The translations under genes and the position numbers were made by a program. Of a DNA stretch of 54,266 nucleotides, positions 47,545 through 54,266 are shown in pieces. How positions within the stretch are numbered: the stretch's first letter is position 1; every line of letters starts with the position of its first letter. The notes under the pieces were generated by a model. It was not told the DNA's origin and searched no databases. It saw nothing but the letters and a program-made list of their open reading frames with translations. Source of the stretch: Desulfovibrio sp. (GTDB lineage Bacteria; Desulfobacterota; Desulfovibrionia; Desulfovibrionales; Desulfovibrionaceae); contig NZ_JAAVBE010000029.1 in assembly GCF_014803725.1 (NCBI RefSeq), forward strand, positions 1 through 54,266, written 5' to 3'.

Positions 47545-47585
47545 GCATACTGCCCAAGCAAATAATATTTACTTGGGCAGTATGC
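47545..47585. repeat. Long perfect inverted repeat (14-bp arms)
   Basis: GCATACTGCCCAAG (47545-47558) is perfectly complementary to CTTGGGCAGTATGC (47572-47585). Inside, after one mismatch, AAAT and ATTT pair around a three-base loop. There is no T run on either side, so it is not a simple terminator. It lies 84 bases past the SDR stop codon. Confidence 0.75.
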
Positions 47586-47668
47586 AAAACAAGTGGTATA
47601 GGGGGATAAATCAGGAGATAAAATATCACGCCGCATATGCTGTCGTAGATTTTAGCCTATGAAACGTG

Positions 47669-48436
47669 TCAAATCTCCCCATTGCCAAGCAAATTGCCAC
47701 AATCAATGACCATGGTGTGTCCTGTGATATGAGCAGCTTCGTCAGAAGCCAAAAACCGGGCGGCAGCGCCAATATCCTCAGGGAGTGCAGGACAGCCCAT
47801 CGGTATGGCTGCAAGCACGGCTTTTTCCTCGTCAGGATGCTCCCGGTAATATTGGGTGTTAAGAGGAGTGCGCACCCAGCCTGGGGCGATACCATTAACA
47901 GTAATGCCCATGGTTGCATACTCTCGGGCAAGATATTTGGTCAACTGAAGAACGCCAGCCTTGGAAATACCATAAATTGATCGAACCGCTTGCACCATGA
48001 ATGCAGTAATTGAACAGGTATTAATGATGCGTCCCCACTTTTGAGGCTGCATAATTTTTGCCGCATTTATTGTGTTGAAATAGCAGCTTTTTAGATTGAT
48101 ATTTATTATAAAATCCCAGTCGTCTTCTGAATAATCAAATGAAAATTTACGTCTATTTACGCCTGCATTATTCATGAGAATATCAAAATGCCCTTCTTCA
48201 TCCTTGATTTTTTGGAAAGTATCATTCATCGCACCTATATTTTGGACATCACAAATTTGATACGATACATTTAATCCCTTGTTTGTTAGTTCATTAACGG
48301 CAATTTTTGTTGTTTCTTCTGAAATATCAACAATAAAGACTTTGGCACCTCCCTTAGCCAATGCTTCACTAATTCCTAGACCAATTCCTTGGCTCCCACC
48401 AGTCACCAATGCCACTTTGCCGGTCAAGTCATACAT
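47669..48436 (-). CDS. Short-chain dehydrogenase/reductase (gluconate 5-dehydrogenase-like)
   Basis: A 255-residue classical SDR. The nucleotide loop TGGSQGIGLGISEAL and the Asp in VFIVDIS (favouring NAD) are followed by MNNAGVNRR and the active site with Ser in NTCSITAF and YGISKAGVLQL; VNGIAPGWVRTPLN and MVIDCGN close the fold. It most resembles sugar-acid or 3-oxoacyl reductases; the substrate is unknown. AAGGAG lies ahead of the ATG. A sigma-54-type promoter is placed 39-54 bases upstream. The gene is AT-rich, unlike the host genes, and divergent from the transporter, so the two are probably co-regulated. Confidence 0.88.
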   Translation of the reverse strand: MYDLTGKVALVTGGSQGIGLGISEALAKGGAKVFIVDISEETTKIAVNELTNKGLNVSYQICDVQNIGAMNDTFQKIKDEEGHFDILMNNAGVNRRKFSFDYSEDDWDFIININLKSCYFNTINAAKIMQPQKWGRIINTCSITAFMVQAVRSIYGISKAGVLQLTKYLAREYATMGITVNGIAPGWVRTPLNTQYYREHPDEEKAVLAAIPMGCPALPEDIGAAARFLASDEAAHITGHTMVIDCGNLLGNGEI

Positions 48437-48474
48437 AGCTAATGCTCCTTATTTAAAATGATTACAGAATAGGA

Positions 48475-48490
48475 AGCAAGTAATATACCA
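48475..48490 (-). promoter_or_regulatory. Sigma-54 (-24/-12) promoter for the SDR gene
   Basis: The minus strand reads TGGTATATTACTTGCT, against the consensus TGGCACG-N4-TTGCW. Both invariant doublets, GG and GC, are present with correct spacing. The predicted start is near 48464, about 28 bases before the ATG. Confidence 0.72.
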
Positions 48491-48626
48491 TTAATTATTA
48501 GAAAATTTTTCATATAATAATACATACTTATGTCAATGATTCCAGAGTGTCCAGACTCTTCCGTCTATGAATGGTTCGGAGGTATTCGGACATTTAATAG
48601 TTTTCAAAGGAGGAAAAATCTAGGTG

Positions 48627-48644
48627 TGGTTCAAAAAAAAACCA
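48627..48644. promoter_or_regulatory. Enhancer (activator-binding) site 1, TGGT-N10-ACCA
   Basis: The half-sites TGGT and ACCA are separated by exactly ten bases (TC followed by A residues). It is the first of three equally built dyads in the divergent region, about 137 bases upstream of the SDR promoter. Confidence 0.6.
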
Positions 48645-48724
48645 AACATCTTTAACAAAAAGATAAATACGAGAAATGGATGTAAGGACACAAAGCTGGA
48701 TGAGTGACCATTAAGCTGTTCCTA

Positions 48725-48742
48725 TGGTGCAAAAATGAACCA
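48725..48742. promoter_or_regulatory. Enhancer (activator-binding) site 2, TGGT-N10-ACCA
   Basis: Reads TGGTGCAAAAATGAACCA. With site 3 it shares the extended pattern TGGTnC-N6-GnACCA. It lies 133 bases upstream of the transporter promoter. Confidence 0.65.
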
Positions 48743-48765
48743 AATATCGACGATTATGAAGACTC

Positions 48766-48783
48766 TGGTACGAATTTGGACCA
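48766..48783. promoter_or_regulatory. Enhancer (activator-binding) site 3, TGGT-N10-ACCA
   Basis: Reads TGGTACGAATTTGGACCA, dyad spacing identical to sites 1 and 2. It lies about 92 bases upstream of the transporter promoter, a normal distance for a sigma-54 activator site. Centres of sites 2 and 3 are 41 bases apart, close to four helical turns. Confidence 0.65.
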
Positions 48784-48875
48784 ATTGAGCTCCAAATTGA
48801 TATCATAAAGAGTTTTCTTACGCTCAGAATATCGAAAAATTCCTGCTGAGGGCTAATCTTCTTCCAATATTCGTT

Positions 48876-48891
48876 TGGTATGCAAGTTGCT
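48876..48891 (+). promoter_or_regulatory. Sigma-54 (-24/-12) promoter for the transporter gene
   Basis: TGGTATGCAAGTTGCT matches TGGCACG-N4-TTGCW at all invariant positions (GG, GC) and in spacing. The predicted start is near 48902, about 38 bases before the ATG. Confidence 0.75.
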
Positions 48892-48939
48892 CCCTAGAAT
48901 TATGGGAATAATTGAAAAACAAGTGGGGAGGGTATCGGA

Positions 48940-50370
48940 ATGAAGTCAGCAACCATCGTGACATATCTGAACTATACAATCATCTTTTGCTGCTTCCTAT
49001 TTTCTAAATATATACCTCCGCCAGCCGGCCTACCTCCAATCAGTATGGAGGTTCTTGGGATATTCGTTGGTACGCTTTGGGGGTGGATAACCTTCGGTAT
49101 GGGGTGGCCTTCCATACTTGGTCTTCTGGCATTCGGCATGTCAGATTATTGCTCTATGAATTCTGCGCTCAGCACCGCTTTTGGGACGCAACTTATCATC
49201 ATGATCTTAGCGCTGCTGCTGTTGGCCTCATTTGTGGAACAGGCAAATCTGACAGATTTCGTACTTGACTTGCTTATGAGCAGAAAATCTTGCAAAGGGA
49301 GACCATTCGTCATCTTTTATTATTTTATAATGGCAGGATATATTGCAGCTATTCTTTCTTTTGGCAATGCTGTATTTATCATTTTTCTTGGATTTTTTAA
49401 GGCAATGATGAATAAGACAGGCATAAAGCCGCATACAAAAACAGTGACATGTTTTTTTATTGGGCTAATGCTTGCAATGCTTATGTCAGAACTTTCACTC
49501 CCATTCAAATCTACTGGACTTTATAGTATTGGAGCGTATGAAGCTGTTACTGGACAGCAGGTAAATTTGATGAAATATGTCATTTTTATGCTACCAATAT
49601 GTGTATCTATTTTGACACTCTATGTACTCCTTTGCAAATATATTTTCAAACCAGACCTAAGCATGCTCTCTAATTTTTCACATGAGATCAGGGAAACATC
49701 AAGGCTGAATAAACGCCAGAAGTATTCGTTTGTTGGTATTCTTATCGGGATGTTTTGCTTGTTACTCCCCTCCATTATTCCCGCATCTTGGCACATAAAA
49801 GAGACATTTAATGAATTGGGTGGTGGTGGCTTGGCGTTGATGGTTATCGGGATTTTAATGGCCGTTCAGGTGGATGGAAAACCCTTGATGGATATCAGGA
49901 AAATAGGACAATTCTTCCCTTGGGCCATATTTTTCTGTCTTGCTTTTCTGTTTCCAGTTGCTGGTGCGATTTCATCCGACACACTTGGGCTCAAGCAGAT
50001 GATTTTAGCGGATGGAGAGGCATTTTTCCGTTCAATCTCAACGATTATGGCTGTGGTATGCCTTATTGCTTTGCCTGCATTTTTTACAAATTTTATGAAT
50101 AATGCGGTCATTGGCATAACTGCACTGACAATTTATGGATCTATCTCGGGAAGTATAGAGATTAATCCTAATATTGTCTTTGGAATGATCGTATTCGCCG
50201 CAAATCTTGGTATGTTTTTCCCTGCCGCCAATCCTATTGCCACAATGGCGTTTGCTGAAAGAGAGATTGTCGGTTTTAGACAACTGTTAGTGTATTCATT
50301 TATCACATGGGCCATTATGTGTATTTGGTCTGGAATTATTTGCTACATGTATGGAAGCATAGTATATTGA
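48940..50370 (+). CDS. SLC13/DASS-family (sodium:carboxylate/sulfate) transporter
   Basis: A 476-residue inner-membrane protein with about 11-12 hydrophobic helices. The opening YIPPPAGLPPISMEVLGIF is the conserved first segment of the DASS/citrate-anion family; the paired SNT/NAT-type substrate loops read GNAVFIIFLGF and FMNNAVIGITALTIYG, and MFFPAANPIATMAFA near the end matches the C-terminal P-loop-like motif. Family members import dicarboxylates, citrate, tartrate or sulfate. GGGAGGG precedes the ATG. It is AT-rich, lies under a sigma-54-type promoter, and converges on the regulator gene. Confidence 0.85.
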   Translation: MKSATIVTYLNYTIIFCCFLFSKYIPPPAGLPPISMEVLGIFVGTLWGWITFGMGWPSILGLLAFGMSDYCSMNSALSTAFGTQLIIMILALLLLASFVEQANLTDFVLDLLMSRKSCKGRPFVIFYYFIMAGYIAAILSFGNAVFIIFLGFFKAMMNKTGIKPHTKTVTCFFIGLMLAMLMSELSLPFKSTGLYSIGAYEAVTGQQVNLMKYVIFMLPICVSILTLYVLLCKYIFKPDLSMLSNFSHEIRETSRLNKRQKYSFVGILIGMFCLLLPSIIPASWHIKETFNELGGGGLALMVIGILMAVQVDGKPLMDIRKIGQFFPWAIFFCLAFLFPVAGAISSDTLGLKQMILADGEAFFRSISTIMAVVCLIALPAFFTNFMNNAVIGITALTIYGSISGSIEINPNIVFGMIVFAANLGMFFPAANPIATMAFAEREIVGFRQLLVYSFITWAIMCIWSGIICYMYGSIVY

Positions 50371-50380
50371 AGACTAGATT

Positions 50381-50410
50381 GACAGGGGCGATTTCCCAAT
50401 CGCCCCTGTC
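50381..50410. terminator. Bidirectional terminator between transporter and regulator
   Basis: GACAGGGGCGAT (50381-50392) is perfectly complementary to ATCGCCCCTGTC (50399-50410) with a six-base loop; TCATCAATTTTCC follows. It sits between two convergent stop codons. Confidence 0.75.
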
Positions 50411-50422
50411 TCATCAATTTTC

Positions 50423-51811
50423 CTAGGGCACCCTTCTTGACTTATCCAATTTTCTCAACAGAGTGGCATGGCTAACTCCAAGACTTTTCGCCGCTTTCCT
50501 TATGCTGCCTAACTGAGAGATCCTTTCTTGAATAATTCCCTTTTCGTAATCACCTACTAAACTGGCGAGAGAACTACAAAAATTATCATTTATATTAATA
50601 TCTTTTGAAATATTAAGGTCTTCTCTATCAATAATAACTCCCGGTGCCAATGCTATACTGCGTTCGATGGTATTTCTTAATTCTCGTATATTCCCAGGCC
50701 AATCGTATTGCTCAAGATGCCTTGCTGCTTCCCTTGAGAGTCTTTTATTGAGATTTTCTTTATGATTAAAGTAATCTATAAAAGAATTTGCAAGTGGAAG
50801 GATGTCTTTTTTTCTTTCTCGCAAAGGAGGAATAGTAGCGGAAATTACATTGAGCCTATAATAAAGATCAGAACGAAACTTTCCCGCGTGTACCTCGTCC
50901 ATAAGTTTCTTGTTAGTAGCTGCCACCACTCTGAAATCCAGCTTGATTGATTTGCGGCCTCCGAGTCGTCTACATTCTCTATTTTCGAGTACACGTAAGA
51001 GTTTTACCTGGAAGTTGAGGGGAAGCTCTCCAAGTTCATCAAGAAAAATTGTGCCTGAATTGGCCAGTTCAAAATATCCTGGCTTAGTTTGTGCGGCTGA
51101 TGTAAATGCCCCTTTTTCATATCCAAAAAATTCAGATTCAAACAGCTCGGCGGGGATAGATCCACAATTCACAGGAATGAAAGGCCCATCACAACGCTTG
51201 CTCACCGCGTGAATACCACGTGCAAGTACCTCCTTTCCAACCCCAGTTTCACCGAGCAGTAGCACGTTGCTTTCTCTTAATGCTGCTTTTTTCAACATAT
51301 GAAGAAGATCCTTCATAGCCGAATCAATTGCGATAATGCTAGATGGAAAACCTGCAATTCCTTCATTGCTGAATTCAATACCTTTTCTTAATGTCTCTCG
51401 ATAATTTTCAAGCAACTTTTGCTGAAGTTGATCACACTTTGTATGTTGAATAAAAACATACATTTCCCTTGTTTGAAAATCAAAATACGGAAATGCGTTG
51501 AGCATGACGGCTTGTGTTTTATCATACAATCCAAAATTATGGATTGGACGTTTATAATGAATAGCATCAAGACCTACTGTACCTGTTGAAAGGAGCGATT
51601 CGTCGGTTAAAAACTTACTTCGAATTGGATTTTTTAAAACATGTGTATGGAGCAGAGCCTTTGTATCCATCTTATAAAAATATTCAATATGCTTATTCGC
51701 ATAAATAAAATTTCCTTCAGAGTCTATAACACATGTAGCCTCATCGGAAAGATCGCATAATTTCCTGATATGCTCGGGGACGGTCAAGTTTGTTTTATTA
51801 TTGATGGGCAT
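50423..51811 (-). CDS. Sigma-54-dependent transcriptional activator (PAS-AAA-Fis HTH)
   Basis: A 462-residue bacterial enhancer-binding protein. A PAS-like sensor occupies about 10-130 (LCDLSDEATCVIDSEGNFIY). The AAA+ domain has Walker A LLLGETGVGKEVLARGIH, the sigma-54 contact loop EKGAFTSAAQTKPG, Walker B GTIFLDELGELPL, and the arginine fingers in AGKFRSDLYYRLNV. A Fis-type helix-turn-helix ends it (GSIRKAAKSLGVSHATLLRKL). The contact loop is GAFTSA rather than the canonical GAFTGA. AGGAG precedes the ATG. It is the obvious candidate to bind the TGGT-N10-ACCA sites and act at the three sigma-54-type promoters of this locus. Confidence 0.93.
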   Translation of the reverse strand: MPINNKTNLTVPEHIRKLCDLSDEATCVIDSEGNFIYANKHIEYFYKMDTKALLHTHVLKNPIRSKFLTDESLLSTGTVGLDAIHYKRPIHNFGLYDKTQAVMLNAFPYFDFQTREMYVFIQHTKCDQLQQKLLENYRETLRKGIEFSNEGIAGFPSSIIAIDSAMKDLLHMLKKAALRESNVLLLGETGVGKEVLARGIHAVSKRCDGPFIPVNCGSIPAELFESEFFGYEKGAFTSAAQTKPGYFELANSGTIFLDELGELPLNFQVKLLRVLENRECRRLGGRKSIKLDFRVVAATNKKLMDEVHAGKFRSDLYYRLNVISATIPPLRERKKDILPLANSFIDYFNHKENLNKRLSREAARHLEQYDWPGNIRELRNTIERSIALAPGVIIDREDLNISKDININDNFCSSLASLVGDYEKGIIQERISQLGSIRKAAKSLGVSHATLLRKLDKSRRVP

Positions 51812-51833
51812 GATGACTCCTACTCCGTTAATT

Positions 51834-51849
51834 TGGCATATTCCTTGCT
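51834..51849 (+). promoter_or_regulatory. Sigma-54 (-24/-12) promoter for the amidohydrolase-like gene
   Basis: TGGCATATTCCTTGCT is the best of the three matches to TGGCACG-N4-TTGCW. The predicted start is near 51860, about 36 bases before the ATG. It lies only 23 bases from the regulator's start codon on the other strand, so it may overlap the regulator's own promoter region. Confidence 0.75.
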
Positions 51850-51895
51850 CAAGCCCGTATATCCCATTTTCACTTTATCCCAAAGGAGCGCAGTT

Positions 51896-52735
51896 ATGAT
51901 CATTGATTGCCGTGTTCGTCCGCCCATGAAGTCCTATGTTAACATGAACCTTTACCGGGAGTGCGTGACCCAGTCGTGGGCGGATAATTTCTGTATGAAG
52001 ATTCCGCCGTCCGTAGTCAAGCGTGACCCGAAACTTATGTTTGAAGAAATGGATGAGGCCGGCATTGATATGGCCGTCACCACTGGGCGCCAGTCCAGAA
52101 TTCACGGCTCCATCCCGAACAGTGAAATTGTGGAAATCGTAAAGCAATATCCGCGCATGATTGGCATCGCTGGACTTGATGCCAACTGGCCCACTTCCCG
52201 AGCGGTTGATGAAATTGATGAATTTGTCATCAATGGACCTTTAAAGGGTGTTGGCCTGGAGCCCGGTGCAGCTGAATTTCCCATGCACACCGATGATCCT
52301 CGCCTTTATCCTGTGTACCAGTATTGCTCTGATCATGACCTTCCTGTGTTCATTATGGCAGGTGGTGGCCAGGGCCCTGACCTCACCTACAGCATGCCCG
52401 ACCATATCGGTCGGGTTTGCAGGGACTTTCCAAAGCTGACTGTGGTGAATACCCACGGGGGATACCCTTGGGTGCCGCAAATTTTGTTCCAGGCAATGAT
52501 GTGCCCCAATATGTATATTGCGCCTGATATGTATACATATAACATGCCAGGCGCGGAGCAATATGCCGTTGCCTCCCACGGAATATTGCGAGAACGCTTT
52601 ATTTTTGGAACCGGATATCCCTTTATCCCATTCAAACCGGCTGTGGAACTCTTCAAAAAAATGGGCTTTGCTGAGGAATATATGGATAACTTCCTCTACA
52701 AAAATATTGCACGAGTCCTCAAGCTGGATGTCTAA
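51896..52735 (+). CDS. Amidohydrolase-family (ACMSD-like) protein with altered metal site
   Basis: A 279-residue TIM-barrel protein of the amidohydrolase_2 group: GLDANWPTSRAVDEIDEF, GVGLEPGAAEFPMHTDDPRLYPVY, VVNTHGGYPWVPQI, and IFGTGYPFIPF. In catalytic members the first strand carries His-x-His and the last carries Ser/Thr-Asp-Tyr-Pro. Here these are Arg-Val-Arg (MIIDCRVRPP) and Gly (GTGYPF), so the usual metal ligands and catalytic aspartate are missing. I recall a subfamily starting with RVRPP, so this may be an ancestral feature. It could be a decarboxylase-like or hydratase-like enzyme without metal, or a binding protein. AAAGGAG precedes the ATG at 51896. Confidence 0.8.
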   Translation: MIIDCRVRPPMKSYVNMNLYRECVTQSWADNFCMKIPPSVVKRDPKLMFEEMDEAGIDMAVTTGRQSRIHGSIPNSEIVEIVKQYPRMIGIAGLDANWPTSRAVDEIDEFVINGPLKGVGLEPGAAEFPMHTDDPRLYPVYQYCSDHDLPVFIMAGGGQGPDLTYSMPDHIGRVCRDFPKLTVVNTHGGYPWVPQILFQAMMCPNMYIAPDMYTYNMPGAEQYAVASHGILRERFIFGTGYPFIPFKPAVELFKKMGFAEEYMDNFLYKNIARVLKLDV

Positions 52736-52744
52736 TCACGGATC

Positions 52745-52778
52745 AAATGGCCCGCAATATTGCGGGCCATTTTGTTTT
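52745..52778 (+). terminator. Rho-independent terminator after the amidohydrolase-like gene
   Basis: A perfect 13-bp palindrome, AATGGCCCGCAAT/ATTGCGGGCCATT, is followed by TTGTTTT, ten bases past the stop codon. Confidence 0.85.
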
Positions 52779-52822
52779 AATTGTCGCTACCGAGGAACCA
52801 TTTATTTATAGTGAGGAGATGT

Positions 52823-54266
52823 ATGGGAGCTGAGAATAAATACCAGATTGGGGTACTTGAGCCGGCATTTTTGGGTACCCTCGAATTGCGGAACCGCCTG
52901 GTGGTGCCCCCCATGGTCACCTATCTCGCCGGCACTGACGGTCGGGTGACCGATGAACTTATCGCCTACGCCAGGGCAAGGGCCGCGGGCGGCTTCGGCC
53001 TCTATGTCGTGGAGGCCACCTATGTGGATTCGGCGGGCAAGGGCTTTACCCGCGGCGTGGGCATTGACGCGGACGACAAGATTCCGGGGCTGCGCCGCCT
53101 CACGGACGCCGTTCATGCGGCGGGGGGCAAGATCTCCATCCAGTTGCACCACGCCGGGCGCGAAACCACGTCCGCCATCACAGGCATGCCCATCGTGGCC
53201 CCGTCGGACTGCCCGGTCTGCTATTCCGACGAAGCCGTGCATGAGCTTTCCGTTGCGGAAATCGAGGAAATTGTCCGCCGATTTGGGGCAGCGGCACGCC
53301 GGGCAAAGGAAGCCGGGTTTGACGCGGTCATGATCCACGGCGCGCACGGCTACCTGCTGACGCAATTCCTTTCGCCTTATACCAACAAACGGACGGATGC
53401 CTATGGCGGTTCGCTGGAAAACCGGCTGCGCATCTCCCGCGAGGTCATCGAGGCCGTGCGCGAGGGGGTGGGCCGCGCCTTTCCCGTCACCTACCGCATG
53501 ACGACAGAAGAAGGTGTGCCCGGCGGCCTCACGCTTCAGGAAAGCGCCCGTGCGGCCAAAGCGCTGTGCGCGATGCCCATTGACTGCCTGCATGTGGTGG
53601 CGGGCAACTACGCCACCAACCAGCTCATCCTCCCCCCGGCCAGCTACGGCGATGTGACCAACAGGCCCCGTCTCCAGGTCATCCGCGAGGCGGTGGGACC
53701 GGATGCCACACTGGCTGTTTCCGGGCGAATCACGAACGTGTTTCAGGCAGAAGCCCTCTACCGTGAAGGGCTCGCCGATTTCATCGGCATGGGGCGCGCA
53801 TCGCTGGCCGACCCGGAACTTCCCAAAAGGGCCGCGCGGGGCGATCACCGGCGTATCCGCAGCTGCATCGGCTGCAATGACGGGTGCATCGGACGCACCA
53901 GCAGGGAAATTTCTGTCAGGTGTGCCCTCAATCCCCTCACCGGACGCGAGCGCGAAGCGGAGGTAGCCCCGGCTGCAACGCGCAAAAAAGTCATGGTCAT
54001 CGGCGGCGGCCCTGCGGGCATGGAAAGCGCGTGGCTTGCGGCCCGACGGGGGCATAAAGTCGTCCTCTGCGAAAAAGAGGACCGGCTCGGGGGCCAGTTC
54101 CTCCTTGCCGCCTATCCGCCGAAAAAGAACGACATCCTCACCTATCTTGAGCACATGGCAGGACGCCTGGACGAGGCCGGCGTGGAGACGCGGCTTGGCT
54201 GCACCGCCGACATGCGCCTGGTGGAAGCGGAAAAGCCGGACGTGATCCTGCTGGCCACCGGGGGCA
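52823..54266 (+). CDS. Fe-S flavin ene-reductase, NADH:flavin oxidoreductase family (3' end outside window)
   Basis: The frame is open from ATG at 52823 (GAGGAG upstream) to the window edge, 481 codons. It is a 2,4-dienoyl-CoA reductase/BaiCD-like protein: an old-yellow-enzyme FMN barrel (LRNRLVVPPMVTYLAG; ISIQLHHAGRE; MIHGAHGYLLTQFLSPYTN; RTDAYGGSLENRLR), a 4Fe-4S site CIGCNDGCIGR with VRCALNP, then the FAD/NAD domain KVMVIGGGPAGMESAWLAARRG. It would reduce activated C=C bonds with NADH. GC content is again high, unlike the preceding four genes. A terminator separates it from the amidohydrolase-like gene, so it may have its own promoter, although common function with the locus is plausible. 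Confidence 0.9.
   Translation, partial: MGAENKYQIGVLEPAFLGTLELRNRLVVPPMVTYLAGTDGRVTDELIAYARARAAGGFGLYVVEATYVDSAGKGFTRGVGIDADDKIPGLRRLTDAVHAAGGKISIQLHHAGRETTSAITGMPIVAPSDCPVCYSDEAVHELSVAEIEEIVRRFGAAARRAKEAGFDAVMIHGAHGYLLTQFLSPYTNKRTDAYGGSLENRLRISREVIEAVREGVGRAFPVTYRMTTEEGVPGGLTLQESARAAKALCAMPIDCLHVVAGNYATNQLILPPASYGDVTNRPRLQVIREAVGPDATLAVSGRITNVFQAEALYREGLADFIGMGRASLADPELPKRAARGDHRRIRSCIGCNDGCIGRTSREISVRCALNPLTGREREAEVAPAATRKKVMVIGGGPAGMESAWLAARRGHKVVLCEKEDRLGGQFLLAAYPPKKNDILTYLEHMAGRLDEAGVETRLGCTADMRLVEAEKPDVILLATGG

Larger units (their letters stand above)
48437..48939. other. 503-base divergent control region of the AT-rich locus
   Basis: No gene is present. The stretch holds two outward-facing sigma-54-type promoters at its ends (48475-48490 minus, 48876-48891 plus) and three 18-bp TGGT-N10-ACCA dyads between them. 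A longer imperfect inverted repeat lies at 48548-48592: TGTCCAGACTCTTCCG against CGGAGGTATTCGGACA, 11 of 16 positions pairing. The sequence is strongly AT-rich with A-tracts, consistent with a bent enhancer region. Confidence 0.7.

Noticed and set aside
47438..47629. Tail-to-tail open frames on both strands around the long hairpin
   Set aside because: They arise from the palindrome itself and have no start signals or conserved features.

Overview
The window is about 54 kb of a GC-rich bacterial chromosome, most likely from a Desulfovibrionaceae sulfate reducer. The reasons are the hisD-purC-fabI gene order, a Re-type citrate synthase next to isocitrate dehydrogenase and an aconitase-like hydratase, a YcaO-TPR protein, and many iron-sulfur and flavin oxidoreductases. 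The taxon is inferred from gene content, because no rRNA is present.

Layout. (1) 1-1.8 kb is a decayed integration hotspot at tRNA-Ser(GGA): the end of a broken IS3-family element, the tail of one P4-type integrase, and a second, multiply frameshifted P4-type integrase. (2) 1.9-5.4 kb (minus) carries hisD-purC-fabI followed by two tiny membrane proteins. (3) 5.6-10.2 kb (plus) carries grpE, a short N-acetylglutamate synthase, ornithine carbamoyltransferase, an HD-domain protein and a secreted protein. (4) 10.2-15.3 kb (minus) is a tightly coupled set: O-acetylhomoserine sulfhydrylase, an acyltransferase-TraB/GumN fusion, a second acyltransferase, and a radical SAM/SPASM enzyme. (5) 15.5-22.3 kb (plus) makes 2-oxoglutarate: Re-citrate synthase fused to a Cache-like sensor domain, isocitrate dehydrogenase, a LysE-type exporter, an aconitase-like hydratase and a small membrane protein. 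(6) 22.3-27.5 kb (minus) has four overlapping genes: methyltransferase, YcaO-TPR, folC and an M18 aminopeptidase. (7) 27.6-36.8 kb holds prmA, tpx, a SWIM-SNF2 helicase, a family 5 solute-binding protein and a UvrA2-type ABC ATPase. (8) 36.8-45.2 kb holds a TetR regulator divergent from a run of small redox enzymes (SDR, iron-sulfur flavoprotein, flavodoxin, Fe-alcohol dehydrogenase, Fe-S aldo/keto reductase, Tat-exported DUF362 protein), then an AspT-type antiporter. (9) pyrG lies at 45.2-46.9 kb (minus).

From about 47.2 kb the base composition turns clearly AT-rich, and it stays so to about 51.8 kb. This stretch behaves as an acquired catabolic module. It holds an SDR dehydrogenase, a SLC13/DASS-type carboxylate transporter, a PAS-AAA-Fis sigma-54 activator, an atypical amidohydrolase-family protein, and, beyond a terminator where GC rises again, an Fe-S flavin 'old yellow' ene-reductase that runs off the right edge. 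Three sequences matching sigma-54 (-24/-12) promoters sit upstream of the SDR, the transporter and the amidohydrolase. Between the two divergent ones lie three copies of an 18-bp dyad, TGGT-N10-ACCA, placed like activator-binding enhancer sites. Together these describe a self-contained, activator-controlled uptake and degradation locus for an unidentified, probably carboxylate, substrate. I regard it as the most distinctive system in the window.

Most other genes are ordinary housekeeping functions. Long antisense open frames are common because of the high GC and were ignored.
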